Source: Theodoxus fluviatilis (lineage: Eukaryota > Mollusca > Gastropoda > Cycloneritida > Neritidae). From it: 64,000 nt of DNA. Each line of letters begins with the position of its first letter. Position 1 is the stretch's first letter. This document shows, piece by piece, positions 36,636-48,981 of this stretch. The stretch spans positions 19,367 through 83,366 of the forward strand of contig JAWQFJ010001135.1 in the NCBI GenBank assembly GCA_034096865.1. Reading direction: 5' to 3'. Under the pieces are notes generated by a model that saw nothing but the letters and a program-made list of their open reading frames with translations, was not told the origin of the DNA and did no database searches. The translations under genes and the position numbers were made by a program.

Positions 36636-36811
36636 AGGATGAAGTGTTTGACCAGCTGAAGGCCGTTTTTCTGGCAAAGGGAAAAGGCAGGCGCCCCAAG
36701 CTTCCTACTGTTGACCTGACCGATAGGATTCTTCATCAGACTTTGCTGTTGAAGCGACAAGGCAACAAAACATATGATGAAGCTGCGCTGTTCCTCAGCT
36801 CTGTAAATTGA
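36636..36811 (+). CDS. Putative small protein, exon 2 (terminal)
   Basis: Acceptor TTTTCTGTGCAG precedes AGGATGAAGTG; with the G from exon 1 the codon GAG is formed. The exon then reads DEVFDQLKAVFLAKGKGRRP, KLPTVDLTDRILHQTLLLKR, and QGNKTYDEAALFLSSVN before TGA at 36,809-36,811. The combined protein would be about 78 residues: an acidic N-terminus, a basic KGKGRRPK patch, then two probable amphipathic helices. I cannot name a family. In favour are the exact phase fit, a good acceptor and codon-like composition. Against are the small size and repeat-rich surroundings. It may also be the last exons of a longer alternatively started gene. Confidence 0.5.
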
Positions 36812-36864
36812 AATGACAGTCTGTGCTTGCTTGCTGCCTTTTTTTTTTTGGGGGGGGGGGGGGC

Positions 36865-37184
36865 GCCTTGCTCGGTGCTGAAGCCTGAAGGGGTTTTTTT
36901 TCAGAACAATTGTCCTTTTTCAGTGTCCATAAGAGCAAACCATGTTATTTTTCATTTGCTTTCAAATTTGAGGTAAATCCATCAATTGGTTCAAAAGTTA
37001 TGACAGTTGTTGTGTGTGTACAGACGGAGACATCCAACTTTTCTAATTTTGTAATGACTTTCCCCCCTTATTTTTCATATTTTCTAGCTTTCAATTCCAC
37101 AGTATGTAGGAATGTAGATAAATGCATAATGTGCAATGTCTCAAAATTTGGTAAAGATACTGTATATAGTTCAATAGTTATGAA

Positions 37185-37224
<40 letters not shown>

Positions 37225-37562
37225 TGACAGAATGGGGGGGGGGGGGGGGAAGCTTGCTCGGTGCTGAAGCCTGAAGGGGTTCCTTTCAAAACAAGGGTCC
37301 TTTTTCAGTTGTGCTTTCAAATGTGAGGTAAAGCCATCAATTGATTCAACAGTTATGACAGTGGTGTGTGTACAGATGGAAAACATCCAAGTTTTCTATT
37401 TTTTAATGACTTTCCCCCTTATTTTTCATATTTTTCCAGATTTCAACTCCACATTATGTAGGAATGTAGATAAATGCATAATGTGCTATTTCTCAAACAT
37501 TGGTAAAGATACTGTATATAGTTCAATAGTTATGAAGCTTTACATATATGTACATGGCAGAA
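36865..37562. repeat. Tandem duplication, about 385 bp x 2, with G-runs and (TA)n
   Basis: Unit 1 starts at 36,866 (CCTTGCTCGGTGCTGAAGCC after a G-run) and unit 2 at about 37,250 (GCTTGCTCGGTGCTGAAGCC, again after a G-run). Both continue with a shared order: GAGGTAAA.CCATCAATTG, GTTATGACAGT, TAATGACTTTCCCCC, TAGGAATGTAGATAAATGCA, GTTATGAAGCTTTA. A (TA)n tract at 37,190-37,219 ends unit 1. Confidence 0.9.
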
Positions 37563-37564
37563 CG

Positions 37565-39845
37565 TCCGGACTCCGGTCAAATTGATGTTTTTCCTGACTT
37601 TGGCAGTGCATTTGCCAAAGACTTCTTGCAATAATATCATGAAAAAAAATGGGCTTGTTCTATGCATGTTTGTTTGTAAGATCAGGAACGTCCAGAGAGC
37701 TGCTGTAAATAAATCATCAATTTTGTGATAGCCTAAAACTTGGGCCACCCCCCCAGTGCAGTGTTCCTTTTGTTATCTCAGTGGTGTTTTGCGTAAAAGT
37801 ATCATGTGCTTGGTGGTTTTAAACAAACTATGAGACGAGAGGACTCGTTAAAACAAGAGATTTTCTGCTAGTCTCCTGGTGTACGGATGAAACTGCACGT
37901 CTCAAAAGACTGAATTTTTGACAAGAGGCCCATTATTAAGCTAGTAGTTTTATGCTCGTTAAAGTATGCCCACATCTTTTCCAAGTGTTTCAATGCCCAT
38001 CGGTGGACAGCGCATATCTTAAAAATGCCAATCATCTCAGGAATCCACAAAGGTTATCCGCTTTACTTTTTTGTTTGGTGTTTTGCTGGTTTTTGATGTG
38101 TTCTTCAAATATACATCAAACACAAAATTCTCAGGTCCATTAAATCAAAAAATAAAAATTTGGAGCTTGGCCGCAACCTACTTGGAGTGGGCCTGGTTTG
38201 ATGTGAAAACCATGTGCTGTTGTGGTCGACAATGGTACGCCAAGGGTGACGTCAGGCCATGATTTAGCCAATAACGTTAATTAAAGTGTGACGTAGTTGC
38301 AATGTGGAGAATCGCCAGGGTCTAGTGTGTGCTGTGGGTGAAATGCACCCTGCGCTCGAGAGGAAGCGCTGCTATCGTCGGCCTTCAACTCCGGTTCTTT
38401 ACAAGCTAATGTAGTGTACAGCGGTATTTGTGCATATTTGGTTCTTTCTATTGATCCGTGAGCAACGATTGGATGTGTGTCATAATATTATAGCAATGTA
38501 TAAAACTGATGGGTATTGAAAGACAGACGATGTGTTTTGGAAAATCAGTGATTCAACGGCTCATTGTCCAACCAGCTTATCATTGAAAATATGATCAGCT
38601 GTGTTTTGTCTAGCTGTTTCAGTATATTTGAGTGGCTGGAATGCCATATTCGTCCATCGATAGCACAACTAATAGGGGAAGGAATGTGAAAATTGTTGAG
38701 TGAAAGTGAATTTAGAATTTATAAGAAAAATGTGGAAATTAGTATCACTAAGAAAGACGGGGCTTATCAAACCAAGGAGGATTCAGAGAGGGACAGAGGA
38801 AGGAAGAATGGATCGTGAATTCATGATAGGTGTATATGATGATGTGAAACTTCTGTTGTGCTAGCTGCACAGCGGCTGGAGGAGAATAGCGACCTGAATT
38901 AAAGACACATCCACCATACTGTCATTGCCATCACTGTGGCGGACGCGGCGCAACGCCTGAAGAGTCCTGGTTACCCAGTGCTGGACCTGGTCGCCAGGGT
39001 CTAAAGGCTATTGTCTCTGGTGGTAAAATGGGAGGTTCAAAAGACAAAAACTCGGCTATAAACGCAGATTGTTCAGCAATTTTGTGGCAGTTCGGGTTCT
39101 TCAACCCATCCTAAGATTACCTCTCCGCTTACTCAATATGTGAGTTCAAATCACGTTTTATAAACACACCGTACTAAAATAGCACAATTTCTAATTATGG
39201 TACTGCGTCTGTTTTCTTTGTTCAAAAAACAAAGACGTTTTGTGTGAGTAGAAATAGATGCCATTTCTTCAAGCGATGCAGATAAATAGTTACGTATTGT
39301 AGCGATTGCGGCAAGCNNNTGACCTCCTCGTCGAACCGTCACCGCGGAAAGCGCCGGCAGAGATGGGGACGACAGCAAACCCACTGAAGTCGGTAAAAGT
39401 GCTGGACCTATCGAGTCGATAGTCAACCCACTGAAGAACGACATGGACTAAGGTCGGAAGTAATATGTTGTTTACACAATGACTGAAAAATGAAACTGGG
39501 AGACTGGAGTGGAGACTGATGAGCAGTCACAGGATGGATTGATGACCGCTCATTTATTTATTAGAGACTCGAAGTCTGGAAATTAGTAGACTGTGACAGA
39601 CTTCATTTATACTATTGCCTGATTGGATTTTTGTGTGTGTGTGTGCAATTATTAAAGGGACAAGGGCAAAGAAAATCAAATTGGTGTGTCATCTCTGTGC
39701 CTGTCTGATTGCAGCTGAATGATGTGAGTGTGTAAAATATAATTTATAGTAAACAGAGAAAGAACACGCTCCATTTTAAAAAGGAGTAAATACATTTACA
39801 TCTGTTCTCAGTTTATTTGGTACACATAAACAAAAATCCAGGCAG
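37565..39845. other. UBR5 intron, nothing recognised
   Basis: Unique AT-rich intronic sequence with a 3-base N run at 39,317-39,319. No exon, element end or array was recognised. Confidence 0.45.
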
Positions 39846-39847
39846 TG

Positions 39848-40240
<393 letters not shown>

Positions 40241-40419
40241 ACAAAACATGCAAAAGCACATACACACGCAAATGCACAAGCATACACATGCACAAGCACA
40301 CATACATGTGAATGCACATGCATGCATGCACACATACACCTGCAGGGGTCATACACATGTATGCAAACGCAAGTGTACTACACACAGTTAATACCACAGC
40401 ATTAATGCTTCCGCACCTA

Positions 40420-41559
40420 AGTGACCCGGAACTACACTCGTGCAGCTAAAAAAAGGTTCCTCCCCCGAAAATGCGGGCCAAACTAAACACAAATGCATTC
40501 CTCACTTTAGAGCAACCTCCACACCAACCAATACCGAGAGTGTGGAAGTTTCTATGGCAAGCAGAGGGCTGGTGCCCTGTACATAGGCAATCTGGCAGTG
40601 CCACAAGGCCATTTGTCAACACTGGACCAACTACAAGTAGCGCAGTTTGTCCACTTCCAAATGCAGAGAAGACTTCCAAGATGAAAGCTATGAAAGAAAA
40701 CTTGGATGAGAAACATTCGCGCAGGCTGCTTAGAGACTGCTTAGAGGCTGCTTAGAGGCTGCTTAGAGACTGCAAATTTGCAATGGAAATGTTCAAGTAT
40801 GAAATTTGGGACTGTGACTTCTTTGTGAAAGAGTTATCATCCAATTTTCACTCATGCTTGACCAAAACTTTAAATTTTCTCAAACTTGCCCAGCTTGCTG
40901 TTTGTCCAGCATTCAAAGCAACCCTTGCTCAAGTCAAGTGTAATATAGAGCCATAACCAGACCTGCCAACCCACCATCATGCCAAAGAGTAGCATCCAGA
41001 GCTATTTGGAGTAGCATGGAAGGAATAGGCGTAGCGGGGGTGGGGAGAGATAAAGCTGTGAGGTTGGCGTGATAAGAGCTGACCCGGTGGCGCAAAAGCG
41101 GGGGGGGGGGGGGGGGGGGGGGGGGAGGAGGGAGAGATAAGGCTGTGAAGGCGGCGCGATAAGCTGCACTGGCGGCGTGAAAGTGGGGGGGGGGGGGGGG
41201 GGGGGGGGGGGAAGATTCTCCATCAAGGTCAAAAGTTCAAGCACGCGGGGAAAAGCGTAGTTTTTATGGACAAGCGTAGCAGCGTAGCAGGCATGTCGAA
41301 AGCGTAGCATGCTACGCCTAAAGCGTAGCATTTGGCAGGTCTGCATAACTGATCAATCCCCCCCCTGCTGGGCTTTAGAGGCCTGCTCCAGTAGCTCAGC
41401 CAGGGGCTGCCCCAAGCATTCAAAGAGGCTATGGGAGACATTGTGGACAACAGAGTCAGATCATTAAAATTTAACCAGGAGATCAAGCCCAACACAAGAA
41501 TGTGTCGGGATACGTAATCTGCAGGCCAGCGCGATGGCATCTCGTCACACACCACTCAC
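40420..41559. other. UBR5 intron with two poly-G tracts
   Basis: No exon found. Poly-G runs of about 26 bases lie at 41,100-41,125 and 41,187-41,212, flanked by a locally duplicated segment (GGGAGAGATAA..GCTGTGA.GG.GGCG.GATAAG). Confidence 0.5.
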
Positions 41560-41762
41560 CATGATTCGAATGTCAGGCTCTGACACGCTCTCAGGAGGCC
41601 GCAGGGTGTAGATCAGGCTGTCAAAGACGTAGGCAACATGACGCAGTGCCATGATGTCGATGACGGGCAGGTTGTCCGAGTGCTCATCGCTGTGAGCACG
41701 CATCAGAGTCAGGGCGTAGTTCAGGAAGTCACGCCTCGCAGAATTGCCATCACCTGACCCGG
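41560..41762 (-). CDS. UBR5: UBR5 exon ([19 protein letters not shown] segment)
   Basis: Acceptor TTCTTGCAG precedes 41,762 and donor CATG|GTGAGT follows 41,560. CC completes the A left by the exon above (ACC), and the exon ends in phase 0, matching the next one. The 67 codons read [11 protein letters not shown], then [41 protein letters not shown] and [16 protein letters not shown]. The DFLNYAL.LMR.H.DEHSD and L.HVAYVF..LIY blocks are among the best-conserved patches of metazoan UBR5 and fix identity and strand. The acidic linker of the next exon follows directly, so no exon appears to be missing between them. Confidence 0.92.
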
Positions 41763-42078
41763 CTGCAAGAACAAACCAATGAAAAGTTCGTTAGATCAGG
41801 CCACCGGCCCATTTCATAGAGCCAACAGGAACAAGGTCAGTTTCAATCCTCTGACACTGCGATTACACACACAATATTACAACAAGCGTATCATGAAAAT
41901 AACTCATCTGTCTCTACAGTTCACAGCCTCAGCTCTTCTTGTAAATGCTTTCAACAAAAAGATACTCACTGATTTCACAACAATTGGATTATTTGATGGA
42001 AAAAAGTGGTACAATATTTTCATTTTGAGTCATGTCCAGTTGCAAGTAGACAGAAGTACAATGAGCTGTGATCTGATA

Positions 42079-43900
42079 CAAGGTGAGGTGAGGCAAGGTG
42101 AGGAGAGGCAGGGCAAGGTGAGGTGAGGAGAGGCAGGACAAGGTGAGGTGAGGTGAGGCAGGGCAAGGTGAGGTGAGGTGAGGCAGGGCAAGGTGAGGTG
42201 AGGAGAGGCAGGGCAAGGTGAGGTGAGGTGAGGCAGGGCAAGGTGAGGAGAGGCAGGGCAAGGTGAGGTGAGGTGAGGCAGGGCAAGGTGAGGAGAGGCA
42301 GGGCAAGGTGAGGTGAGGTGAGGCAGGGCAAGGTGAGGTGAGGAGAGGCAGGGCAAGGTGAGGTGAGGTGAGGCAGGGCAAGGTGAGGAGAGGCAGGGCA
42401 AGGTGAGGAGAGGCAGGACAAGGTGAGGTGAGGAGAGGCAGGACAAGGTGAGGTGAGGTGAGGCAGGGCAAGGTGAGGAGAGGCAGGGCAAGGTGAGGAG
42501 AGGCAGGGCAAGGTGAGGTGAGGTGAGGCAGGGCAAGGTGAGGAGAGGAGAGGCAGGGCAAGGTGAGGTGAGGTGAGGCAGGGCAAGGTGAGGAGAGGCA
42601 GGGCAAGGTGAGGTGAGGTGAGGCAGGGCAAGGTGAGGTGAGGAGAGGCAGGGCAAGGTGAGGTGAGGCAGGGCAAGGTGAGGAGAGGCAGGGCAAGGTG
42701 AGGTGAGGTGAGGCAGGGCAAGGTGAGGTGAGGAGAGGCAGGGCAAGGTGAGGTGAGGTGAGGCAGGGCAAGGTGAGGTGAGGCAGGGCAAGGCAAGGTG
42801 AGGAAAGGCAGGGCAAGGTGAGGTGAGGTGAGGCAGGGCAAGGTGAGGTGAGGAAAGGCAGGGCAAGGTGAGGTGAGGAGAGGCAGGGCAAGGTGAGGTG
42901 AGGTGAGGCAGGGCAAGGTGAGGTGAGGCAGGGCAAGGCAAGGTGAGGAAAGGCAGGGCAAGGTGAGGTGAGGTGAGGCAGGGCAAGGCAAGGTGAGGTG
43001 AGGCAGGGCAAGGTGAGGTGAGGAGAGGCAGGGCAAGGTGAGGTGAGGTGAGGCAGGGCAAGGTGAGGAGAGGCAGGGCAAGGTGAGGTGAGGAGAGGCA
43101 GGGCAAGGTGAGGTGAGGAGAGGCAGGGCAAGGTGAGGTGAGGTGAGGCAGGGCAAGGTGAGGTGAGGCAGGGCAAGGCAAGGTGAGGAAAGGCAGGGCA
43201 AGGTGAGGTGAGGAGAGGCAGGGCAAGGTGAGGTGAGGTGAGGCAGGGCAAGGTGAGGAGAGGCAGGGCAAGGTGAGGAGAGGCAGGGCAAGGTGAGGTG
43301 AGGAGAGGCAGGGCAAGGTGAGGAGAGGCAGGGCAAGGTGAGGTGAGGTGAGACAAGGCAAGGTGAGGAGAGGCAGAGCAAGGTGAGGTGAGGCGAGATG
43401 AGGAGATGCGGGGCAAGGTGGTGAGGCAGGGCAAGGTAGGACGAGGTGAAGTGAGGTGAGGCAAGGTGAGGTGAGGCAAAGCTAGATGAGATGAGGTGAG
43501 GTGAGGCAAGGTGGTGAGGCAGGGCAAAGTGAGGTGGGGTGAGGCAAGGCAAGGTGAAGTGAGGTGGGGCGAGGTGAAGTGGAGTGAGGCAAGATGGGGC
43601 GAGGCACGGCAAGGTAAGGTGAGGTAAGGTGAGGTAAGGTGAGGTAAGGTGAGGTGGGGCGAGGTGAGGTGGGGTGAGGCGAAGCGTGAAGTGAGGTGAG
43701 GTGATGCAAAATGGGGTAAGGTGAGGTGAGGTGGGGTGAGGCGAAGCATGAAGTGAGGTGAGGTGATGCAAAATGGAGTAAGGTGAGGTGAGGTGGGGTG
43801 AGGCAGGGCAAGGTGGGGCAGGGCAAAGCAAGGCGAGGTGAGATTGGGCAAGGGGAGGTGAAGTGAGGAAAAATGAGGTGAAGTGAGATAGGGTGGGGTG
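42079..43900. repeat. 1.8 kb GA-rich pentamer-based array
   Basis: Built from pentamers AGGTG, AGGAG, AGGCA and GGGCA combined in 20-25 bp units (AGGCAGGGCAAGGTGAGGTG). Units are homogeneous from 42,079 to about 43,380 and increasingly diverged towards 43,900. It lies in the UBR5 intron following the exon at 44,037-44,277; in the UBR5 sense it is C- and T-rich. The 653-codon and similar frames (LTSPHLALP repeats) are artefacts. Confidence 0.95.
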
Positions 43901-44036
43901 GGAAGGGATGAGACGAGAATTTTATGAGTACAACACATGGACGAAGTCACCTGAAGCCCTCCTCATCAGCTGGAATCACGCTGAAATGAGAAATAAAACT
44001 ATTAAAAACTGGTGAGTAAAAACTTCATCCACTCAC

Positions 44037-44277
44037 TGACTGCGCCGAATCGAGGGCGGCGGCGTGTGTCAATGACAGTAATGCTGCGGTGGTCATCGGT
44101 GGGAGGGGGCCTTCTCTCTCTGGCGGCGCGGGGCAGGCTGGAGTACAGGGGGTGGGTGGGGTGAGCAGGGTCCGTGCTGCTGCTCAGCGCGGAGCCAAAG
44201 CGGAGCTGGGCCTCCGTGGAGTCCATGACTGCTATCAGCCATGTCCACACAGGCGCCATGTGCGTCTCAAACAGCTC
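44037..44277 (-). CDS. UBR5: UBR5 exon (MDSTEAQLRFGSAL segment)
   Basis: Acceptor GCATTGCAG precedes 44,277 in phase 0 and donor GTCA|GTGAGT follows 44,037, leaving one base that pairs with the next exon. The 80 codons read ELFETHMAPVWTWLIAVMDS, TEAQLRFGSALSSSTDP, HPTHPLYSS and RRRPRFGAV. The PVWTWLIAVMDSTEAQLR core and the following AHPTHPL match the vertebrate UBR5 block (MDSTEAQLRYGSAL, GHPNHPL) almost residue for residue, so assignment is firm. The C-terminal third (SLPRAARERRPPPTDDHRS) is divergent. A (GA)n microsatellite lies about 45-240 bp upstream of the acceptor. Confidence 0.94.
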
Positions 44278-44319
44278 CTGCAATGCACGGCCAGCAATGC
44301 AAGTAGGTTGGGATGGGGA

Positions 44320-44474
44320 GGAGGCAGGGGGTAGGGGGGTGGGAGGGGGGTGGGGGAGGGAGGGGGAGAGAGAGGGAGAGATAGAGAGAGAGAGAGAGAG
44401 GGGGAGGGGACGGAGAGAAGAGGAGAGAGGATAGAGAGGACAGAGAGAGGAGAGAGCGAGGAGAGAGAGAGGAC

Positions 44475-44521
<47 letters not shown>
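44320..44521. repeat. G-rich then (GA)n microsatellite
   Basis: A GGGAGGGGGGTGGGGGAG run grades into (GA)n. It is followed by CCCCAGTATAACCTTTTGCA, the conserved 3' flank also seen after the (GA)n at 46,022. Confidence 0.93.
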
Positions 44522-44525
<4 letters not shown>

Positions 44526-44606
44526 AAATATGGGAAGAGAGAAATGAAAAACCCCAGTATAACCTTTTGCACAACCATTCAAGGGAGCTAACTCTTCAAA
44601 CCTTAA

Positions 44607-45894
44607 GGTGAGACACGGGGGTGTGATAGGACAAAAAATTAAGCCAATACTATGATCAATTGTTACTATATGGTTTTGAAGTATATAACTTGGCAAACAT
44701 AAAACTATGTTCAATTACTAAATACTGCTCACGGTTGCTATGGAAACAATCCAAGATGGCCGCCAAACATATGTTTTTAAAAAGCTTATAACTTTCAAAC
44801 TACTACTTATAAACATGCTCTGTTTTCACAAAAATGCACAGACACACTCAAACTAAACTTTTACAGAAGGATTTTTTGAAATAGTGAATATTTATTTTTC
44901 TACAGAATTTTAAAGAAAATGAATGCATCCGTTAGCAATTTTTAGACCATTTTCATATTTTCTCTGGCAAAAAATACCATTAAACTGAAAAGAAGCTGCA
45001 CCAGGTCAGCCTAGGGGTTCCATGAATGAAAACATGAGTACAGCTATATCCAGGAGGCACACAATATCACCACAAGTCCCACAATATGAAAAAAGTGTAA
45101 ATATTGACTGTTATTTGTCACCAATACACAGTAAAGTTGGTCCACCGAACTTGGTGTAGTCTCATATTTACACTGCCACCACCACTGTTGTGTGAGTGCC
45201 CACGTGATTGAGGTCTGACTGTATTCTACTGTTGTGTCCAGCAAAGCCGCACGAGCACTCATAAGCTGTTGTTTCCTTTTCACGTTCTTGGGGCGAGGCA
45301 TCTTGATCAAAAATGCAGAAAAAACACACTGAAATTCTCAACTTTTTCAGTCAGCCATTACAAACTGAAAGCGTCCGTGGAAGTGACGTCATGGCTTGTC
45401 AACACAAAATACGAACATTCTGATTGGCCGGATTCAAGTCAGTCACACGAAAGCGTGTACTCGGGTTGGACAGAACGGTCCATCGATGCCGACGTAGTAC
45501 GCGAATGCCTTATATGGTGATTTCCGACAGTTTAGTACCTTCGGAAAACTTCGCCAATGAGCTGTTTAGAACACGAAGAGCAACGAGTGAGTGTCTTGGC
45601 GGGAAAGATGACGTCGGCAGCTTTCCAGTGATTTCTCACACGATACGTTTCGAGTTTGATTTCACGCGGTTGTCAAGGCTGAAAAGTCGCCATTTTCATG
45701 GTATTTTGGCAAACCGCGTGAGCGTCTCACAATTCGGGTTGTAGTAATTAGCAAAATAAAGTATGAAACAATATGTTTTTTGACAAATCAAGTTACGTAC
45801 TGCATAATATATCATAATAGAGTGAGAAAATGACATTATCTTAAAATCATGAAAAATCATGATTTTGGACGAAATCACACCCCCGTGTCTCACC
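44607..45894. mobile_element. TTAA-flanked DNA transposon (Kolobok-like)
   Basis: TTAA lies on both sides (44,603-44,606 and 45,895-45,898). Inverted ends are GGTGAGACACGGGGGTGTGA and TCACACCCCCGTGTCTCACC, perfect over 20 bp. A TTAA duplication occurs in piggyBac and Kolobok; ends starting GG favour Kolobok, but this is inference. One short minus-strand frame (about 45,301-45,044) starts MPRPKNVKRKQQLMSARAAL, a basic N-terminus of the sort seen in transposase genes, without a catalytic domain. The element splits an interspersed repeat whose uninterrupted relative is at 46,260-46,400. Confidence 0.82.
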
Positions 45895-45898
45895 TTAA

Positions 45899-46138
<240 letters not shown>

Positions 46139-46254
46139 CGACGGAAAGACAAAGAGAAAGAGAGAGACTGAGGGAGACAGACAGACAGCTAGAGTGAACA
46201 AGCAAGAGAAAGACAGAGACTGAGGGAGACAATGATATGGGAAGAAGGGAAGAA

Positions 46255-46400
46255 ATGGAAACCCAGTATAATCGTTTCACTGCCATTCAAGGGAGGTAAC
46301 TCTTCAAACCTTACTGTCAGAAAATATATGAATGTGTTTGCAAACTATTATGCATAGCAATTCAAAGATAAGCATGAAAATAGGTTTTAAAACAGCCATT
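46255..46400. repeat. Interspersed repeat, uninterrupted copy
   Basis: ACCCAGTATAATCGTTTCAC then GCCATTCAAGGGAGGTAACT, CTTCAAACCTTACTGTCAG, TTATGCATAGCAATTCAAAG. It matches the halves either side of the Kolobok-like element at 44,540-44,606 and 45,895-46,015. Confidence 0.75.
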
Positions 46401-46567
46401 GCTTCAATTGAAAAAAGTAGGTCATCTGATAATTATTCAAATGGTTGCCATAACAGGTTTTTATTATTTTTTTTTAACAGCTCAAAAGCTGTATACAGCA
46501 AAACTTGTCACATCCTTCATTGAAAATTCCAAATACTTTTGGAAAGGATATTAACTGATTTCATTCA

Positions 46568-46635
<68 letters not shown>

Positions 46636-47310
46636 TCTACTTCTTAATAACTTTTTTTTAAATGTTGATGCTGAACTAGGGGCTAACTTAACAAACCCAT
46701 TTGACAAATGAAGCTTCACGCATATAGAACACACCATGAAAATTACAGAACAGCACAATGCTCAGAATATTTTCTGCCTAATTCCAAGTTCACAAAAAGG
46801 AGGCTTTTAGAAAATATGTATTTTTTTAAAAATGGGGGGGGGGGGGGGGGGGGGACTTGCTTTTTCCATCTTCCATGCATATTTCCAGCAGTGCCAGCAA
46901 AAATTCTCAGAGGGGTGGGTAAGGTTCATCATTTGAATCATCACATGCTTTCTATGATTTGTTTTAAGTAGAGAGAATATTGGAATTACAGTGCAGAGGG
47001 TTAACTTGAAACAACTCAAAAATGCTTGCAAGTCAAATTCACCAGAAAATGACACTTTGACCATTTTCATACCTGTCTCTCCCCTGAAATGCTTCTTCGT
47101 TGTGGAAAGGAATTAAAATGAAATGGAAAGAAATATATTTCTCACTTCTGTCACTACACTATTGCTCGTGCCATCTATCTGTAATCCTCTAACGCTCTAT
47201 CTCATGAACATGAATGACTGTCGACAGCACAACTGGCTTGTTCGGCCTATGCTTCACCTCCAATACACGACCCCACACATAATAACACACACACACACAC
47301 TCTACACACA
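46401..47310. other. UBR5 intron; (CA)n and poly-G inside, otherwise nothing recognised
   Basis: Contains (CA)n at 46,566-46,633 and a 20-base poly-G at 46,835-46,854. No exon or element end recognised. Confidence 0.5.
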
Positions 47311-47319
47311 GAGCAATGA

Positions 47320-47480
47320 ATGAGTTTACAGTCTATCAGCCTTTGAAGGTTTTTGTAATGCCATTGATCACAAAATCCTGGAGCTCATCAGAGCTAGAGT
47401 AAGACATGATTTCCCTTGTCGTTTTGTCTCTTGCAAAATCGCATCTCCCAGAAAGACACACAGTGGGTCTATTCTCAAAC
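47320..47480 (+). repeat. Short interspersed repeat, diverged copy
   Basis: GTTTACAGTCTATCAGCCTT then TGAAGG...TAATGCCATTGATCACAAAA. The 3' half is rearranged (CACAGTGGGTCTATTCTCAAAC). Confidence 0.55.
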
Positions 47481-47579
47481 CACCATGGGAAAATGAGTAA
47501 ACCGAGTCCTTGGATAAACACAAGTGTGTGGAGAGCACCCACAACCCCCCCATTCACCCCCTATGCCCTCACCCACACC

Positions 47580-47740
47580 CTCTCCCTACCACCATCCCAT
47601 CATACCCCTACAACCCACCACCCTGCCCCCATCCCATCATACCCCTACAACCCACCACCCTGCCCCCATCCCATCATACCCCTACAACCCACCACCCTGC
47701 CCCCATCCCATCATACCCCTACAACCCACCACCCTGCCCC
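47580..47740. repeat. 37-bp minisatellite, 4 units
   Basis: Units of CCACCCTGCCCCCATCCCAT followed by CATACCCCTACAACCCA. Confidence 0.93.
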
Positions 47741-47749
47741 CCAAACTTT

Positions 47750-48770
47750 GGTCAGCTTTCCGCAGGCTGGCCACACTAGAGGACTTGTCTCAGGGGAGGG
47801 AGGCGGGAAAGGCCACACTAGAGGACTTGTCTGAGGGGAGGGAGGCGGGAAAGGCCACACTAGAGGACTTGTCTGAGGGGAGGGAGGCGGGAAAGGCCAC
47901 ACTAGAGGACTTGTCTCAGGGGAGGGAGGCGGGAAAGGCCACACTAGAGGACTTGTCTGAGGGGAGGCGGGAAAGGCCACACTAGAGGACTTGTCTGAGG
48001 GGAAGGGGGCGGGAAAGGCCACACTAGAGGACTTGTCTCAGGGGAGGGGGGCGGGAAAGGCCACACTAGAGGACTTGTCTGAGGGGAGGGGGGCGGGAAA
48101 GGCCACACTAGAGGACTTGTCTCAGGGGAGGGGGGCGGGAAAGGCCACACTAGAGGACTTGTCTGAGGGGAGAGAGGCGGGAAAGGCCACACTAGAGGAC
48201 TTGTCTCAGGGGAGGGGGGCGGGAAAGGCCACACTAGAGGACTTGTCTGAGGGGAGGGAGGCGGGAAAGGCCACACTAGAGGACTTGTCTCAGGGGAGGG
48301 AGGCGGGAAAGGCCACACTAGAGGACTTGTCTCAGGGGAGGGGGGCGGGAAAGGCCACACTAGAGGACTTGTCTGAGGGGAGGGAGGCGGGAAAGGCCAC
48401 ACTAGAGGACTTGTCTGAGGGGAGGGAGGCGGGAAAGGCCACACTAGAGGACTTGTCTGAGGGGAGGGGGGCGGGAAAGGCCACACTAGAGGACTTGTCT
48501 CAGGGGAGGGAGGCGGGAAAGGCCACACTAGAGGACTTGTCTGAGGGGAGGGAGGCGGGAAAGGCCACACTAGAGGACTTGTCTCAGGGGAGGGGGGCGG
48601 GAAAGGCCACACTAGAGGACTTGTCTGAGGGGAGGGAGGCGGGAAAGACCACACTAGAGGACTTGTCTGAGCGGAGGGGGGCGGGAAAGGCCACACTAGA
48701 GGACTTGTCTGAGGGGAGGGAGGCGGGAAAGGCCACACTAGAGGACTTGTCTGAGGGGAGGGGGGTGGAA
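47750..48770. repeat. 42-bp minisatellite, about 24 units, derived from a MITE end
   Basis: The unit begins GGCCACACTAGAGGACTTGT and continues CTGAGGGGAGGGAGGCGGGA AA; variation is mostly CTGAGG/CTCAGG and GGGAGG/GGGGGG. The first unit is preceded by GGTCAGCTTTCC, and the unit itself matches the terminal sequence of the GGTTAGCC MITE family (GGGCCACACTAGTGGACTCG). As 42 is a multiple of three, frames stay open (ATLEDLSEGREAGK repeats). Confidence 0.93.
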
Positions 48771-48788
48771 AAAACAATCACAGGGTGC

Positions 48789-48981
48789 TGGACGTTTCGC
48801 CCCATTTGCGACATTTGGAACGTCGTTTAGCTAAGATCCGACCGCGTTAATGTATCTGCGTTTTGTGACAAACGTCTTGCTCGGCGGTACTGTACTCCAT
48901 GCACCTTAACGGTGCGCGTGATTCGGGTGTAATCTTAAGCTAAACGACGTTCCGAATGTCGCAAATGGGGCGAAACGTCCA
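48789..48981. mobile_element. 193-bp MITE with 44-bp inverted ends
   Basis: Left arm TGGACGTTTCGCCCCATTTG onward (48,789-48,832) and right arm ending CAAATGGGGCGAAACGTCCA (48,938-48,981) are inverted complements with one mismatch. No target duplication could be assigned. It lies between the 42-bp array and a remnant of the other MITE end (CTCCTCGGACAAACCACTGG, 49,047-49,066). Confidence 0.85.

Noticed and set aside
41340..41420. tRNA-like or SINE promoter sequence (TAGCTCAGCCAGGGGCT)
   Set aside because: It resembles a D-arm box by chance, but no B box, acceptor stem or anticodon arm could be built around it.
41989..43950. Leu/Pro/Ser/His repeat protein of about 650 residues on the minus strand
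   Set aside because: Product of the GA-rich pentamer array; three minus-strand frames are all open and all read variants of LTSPHLALP.
47750..48770. Regularly spaced 42-bp repeats as a possible CRISPR-like array
   Set aside because: No unique spacers between units, and the genome is animal; the unit derives from a MITE end.
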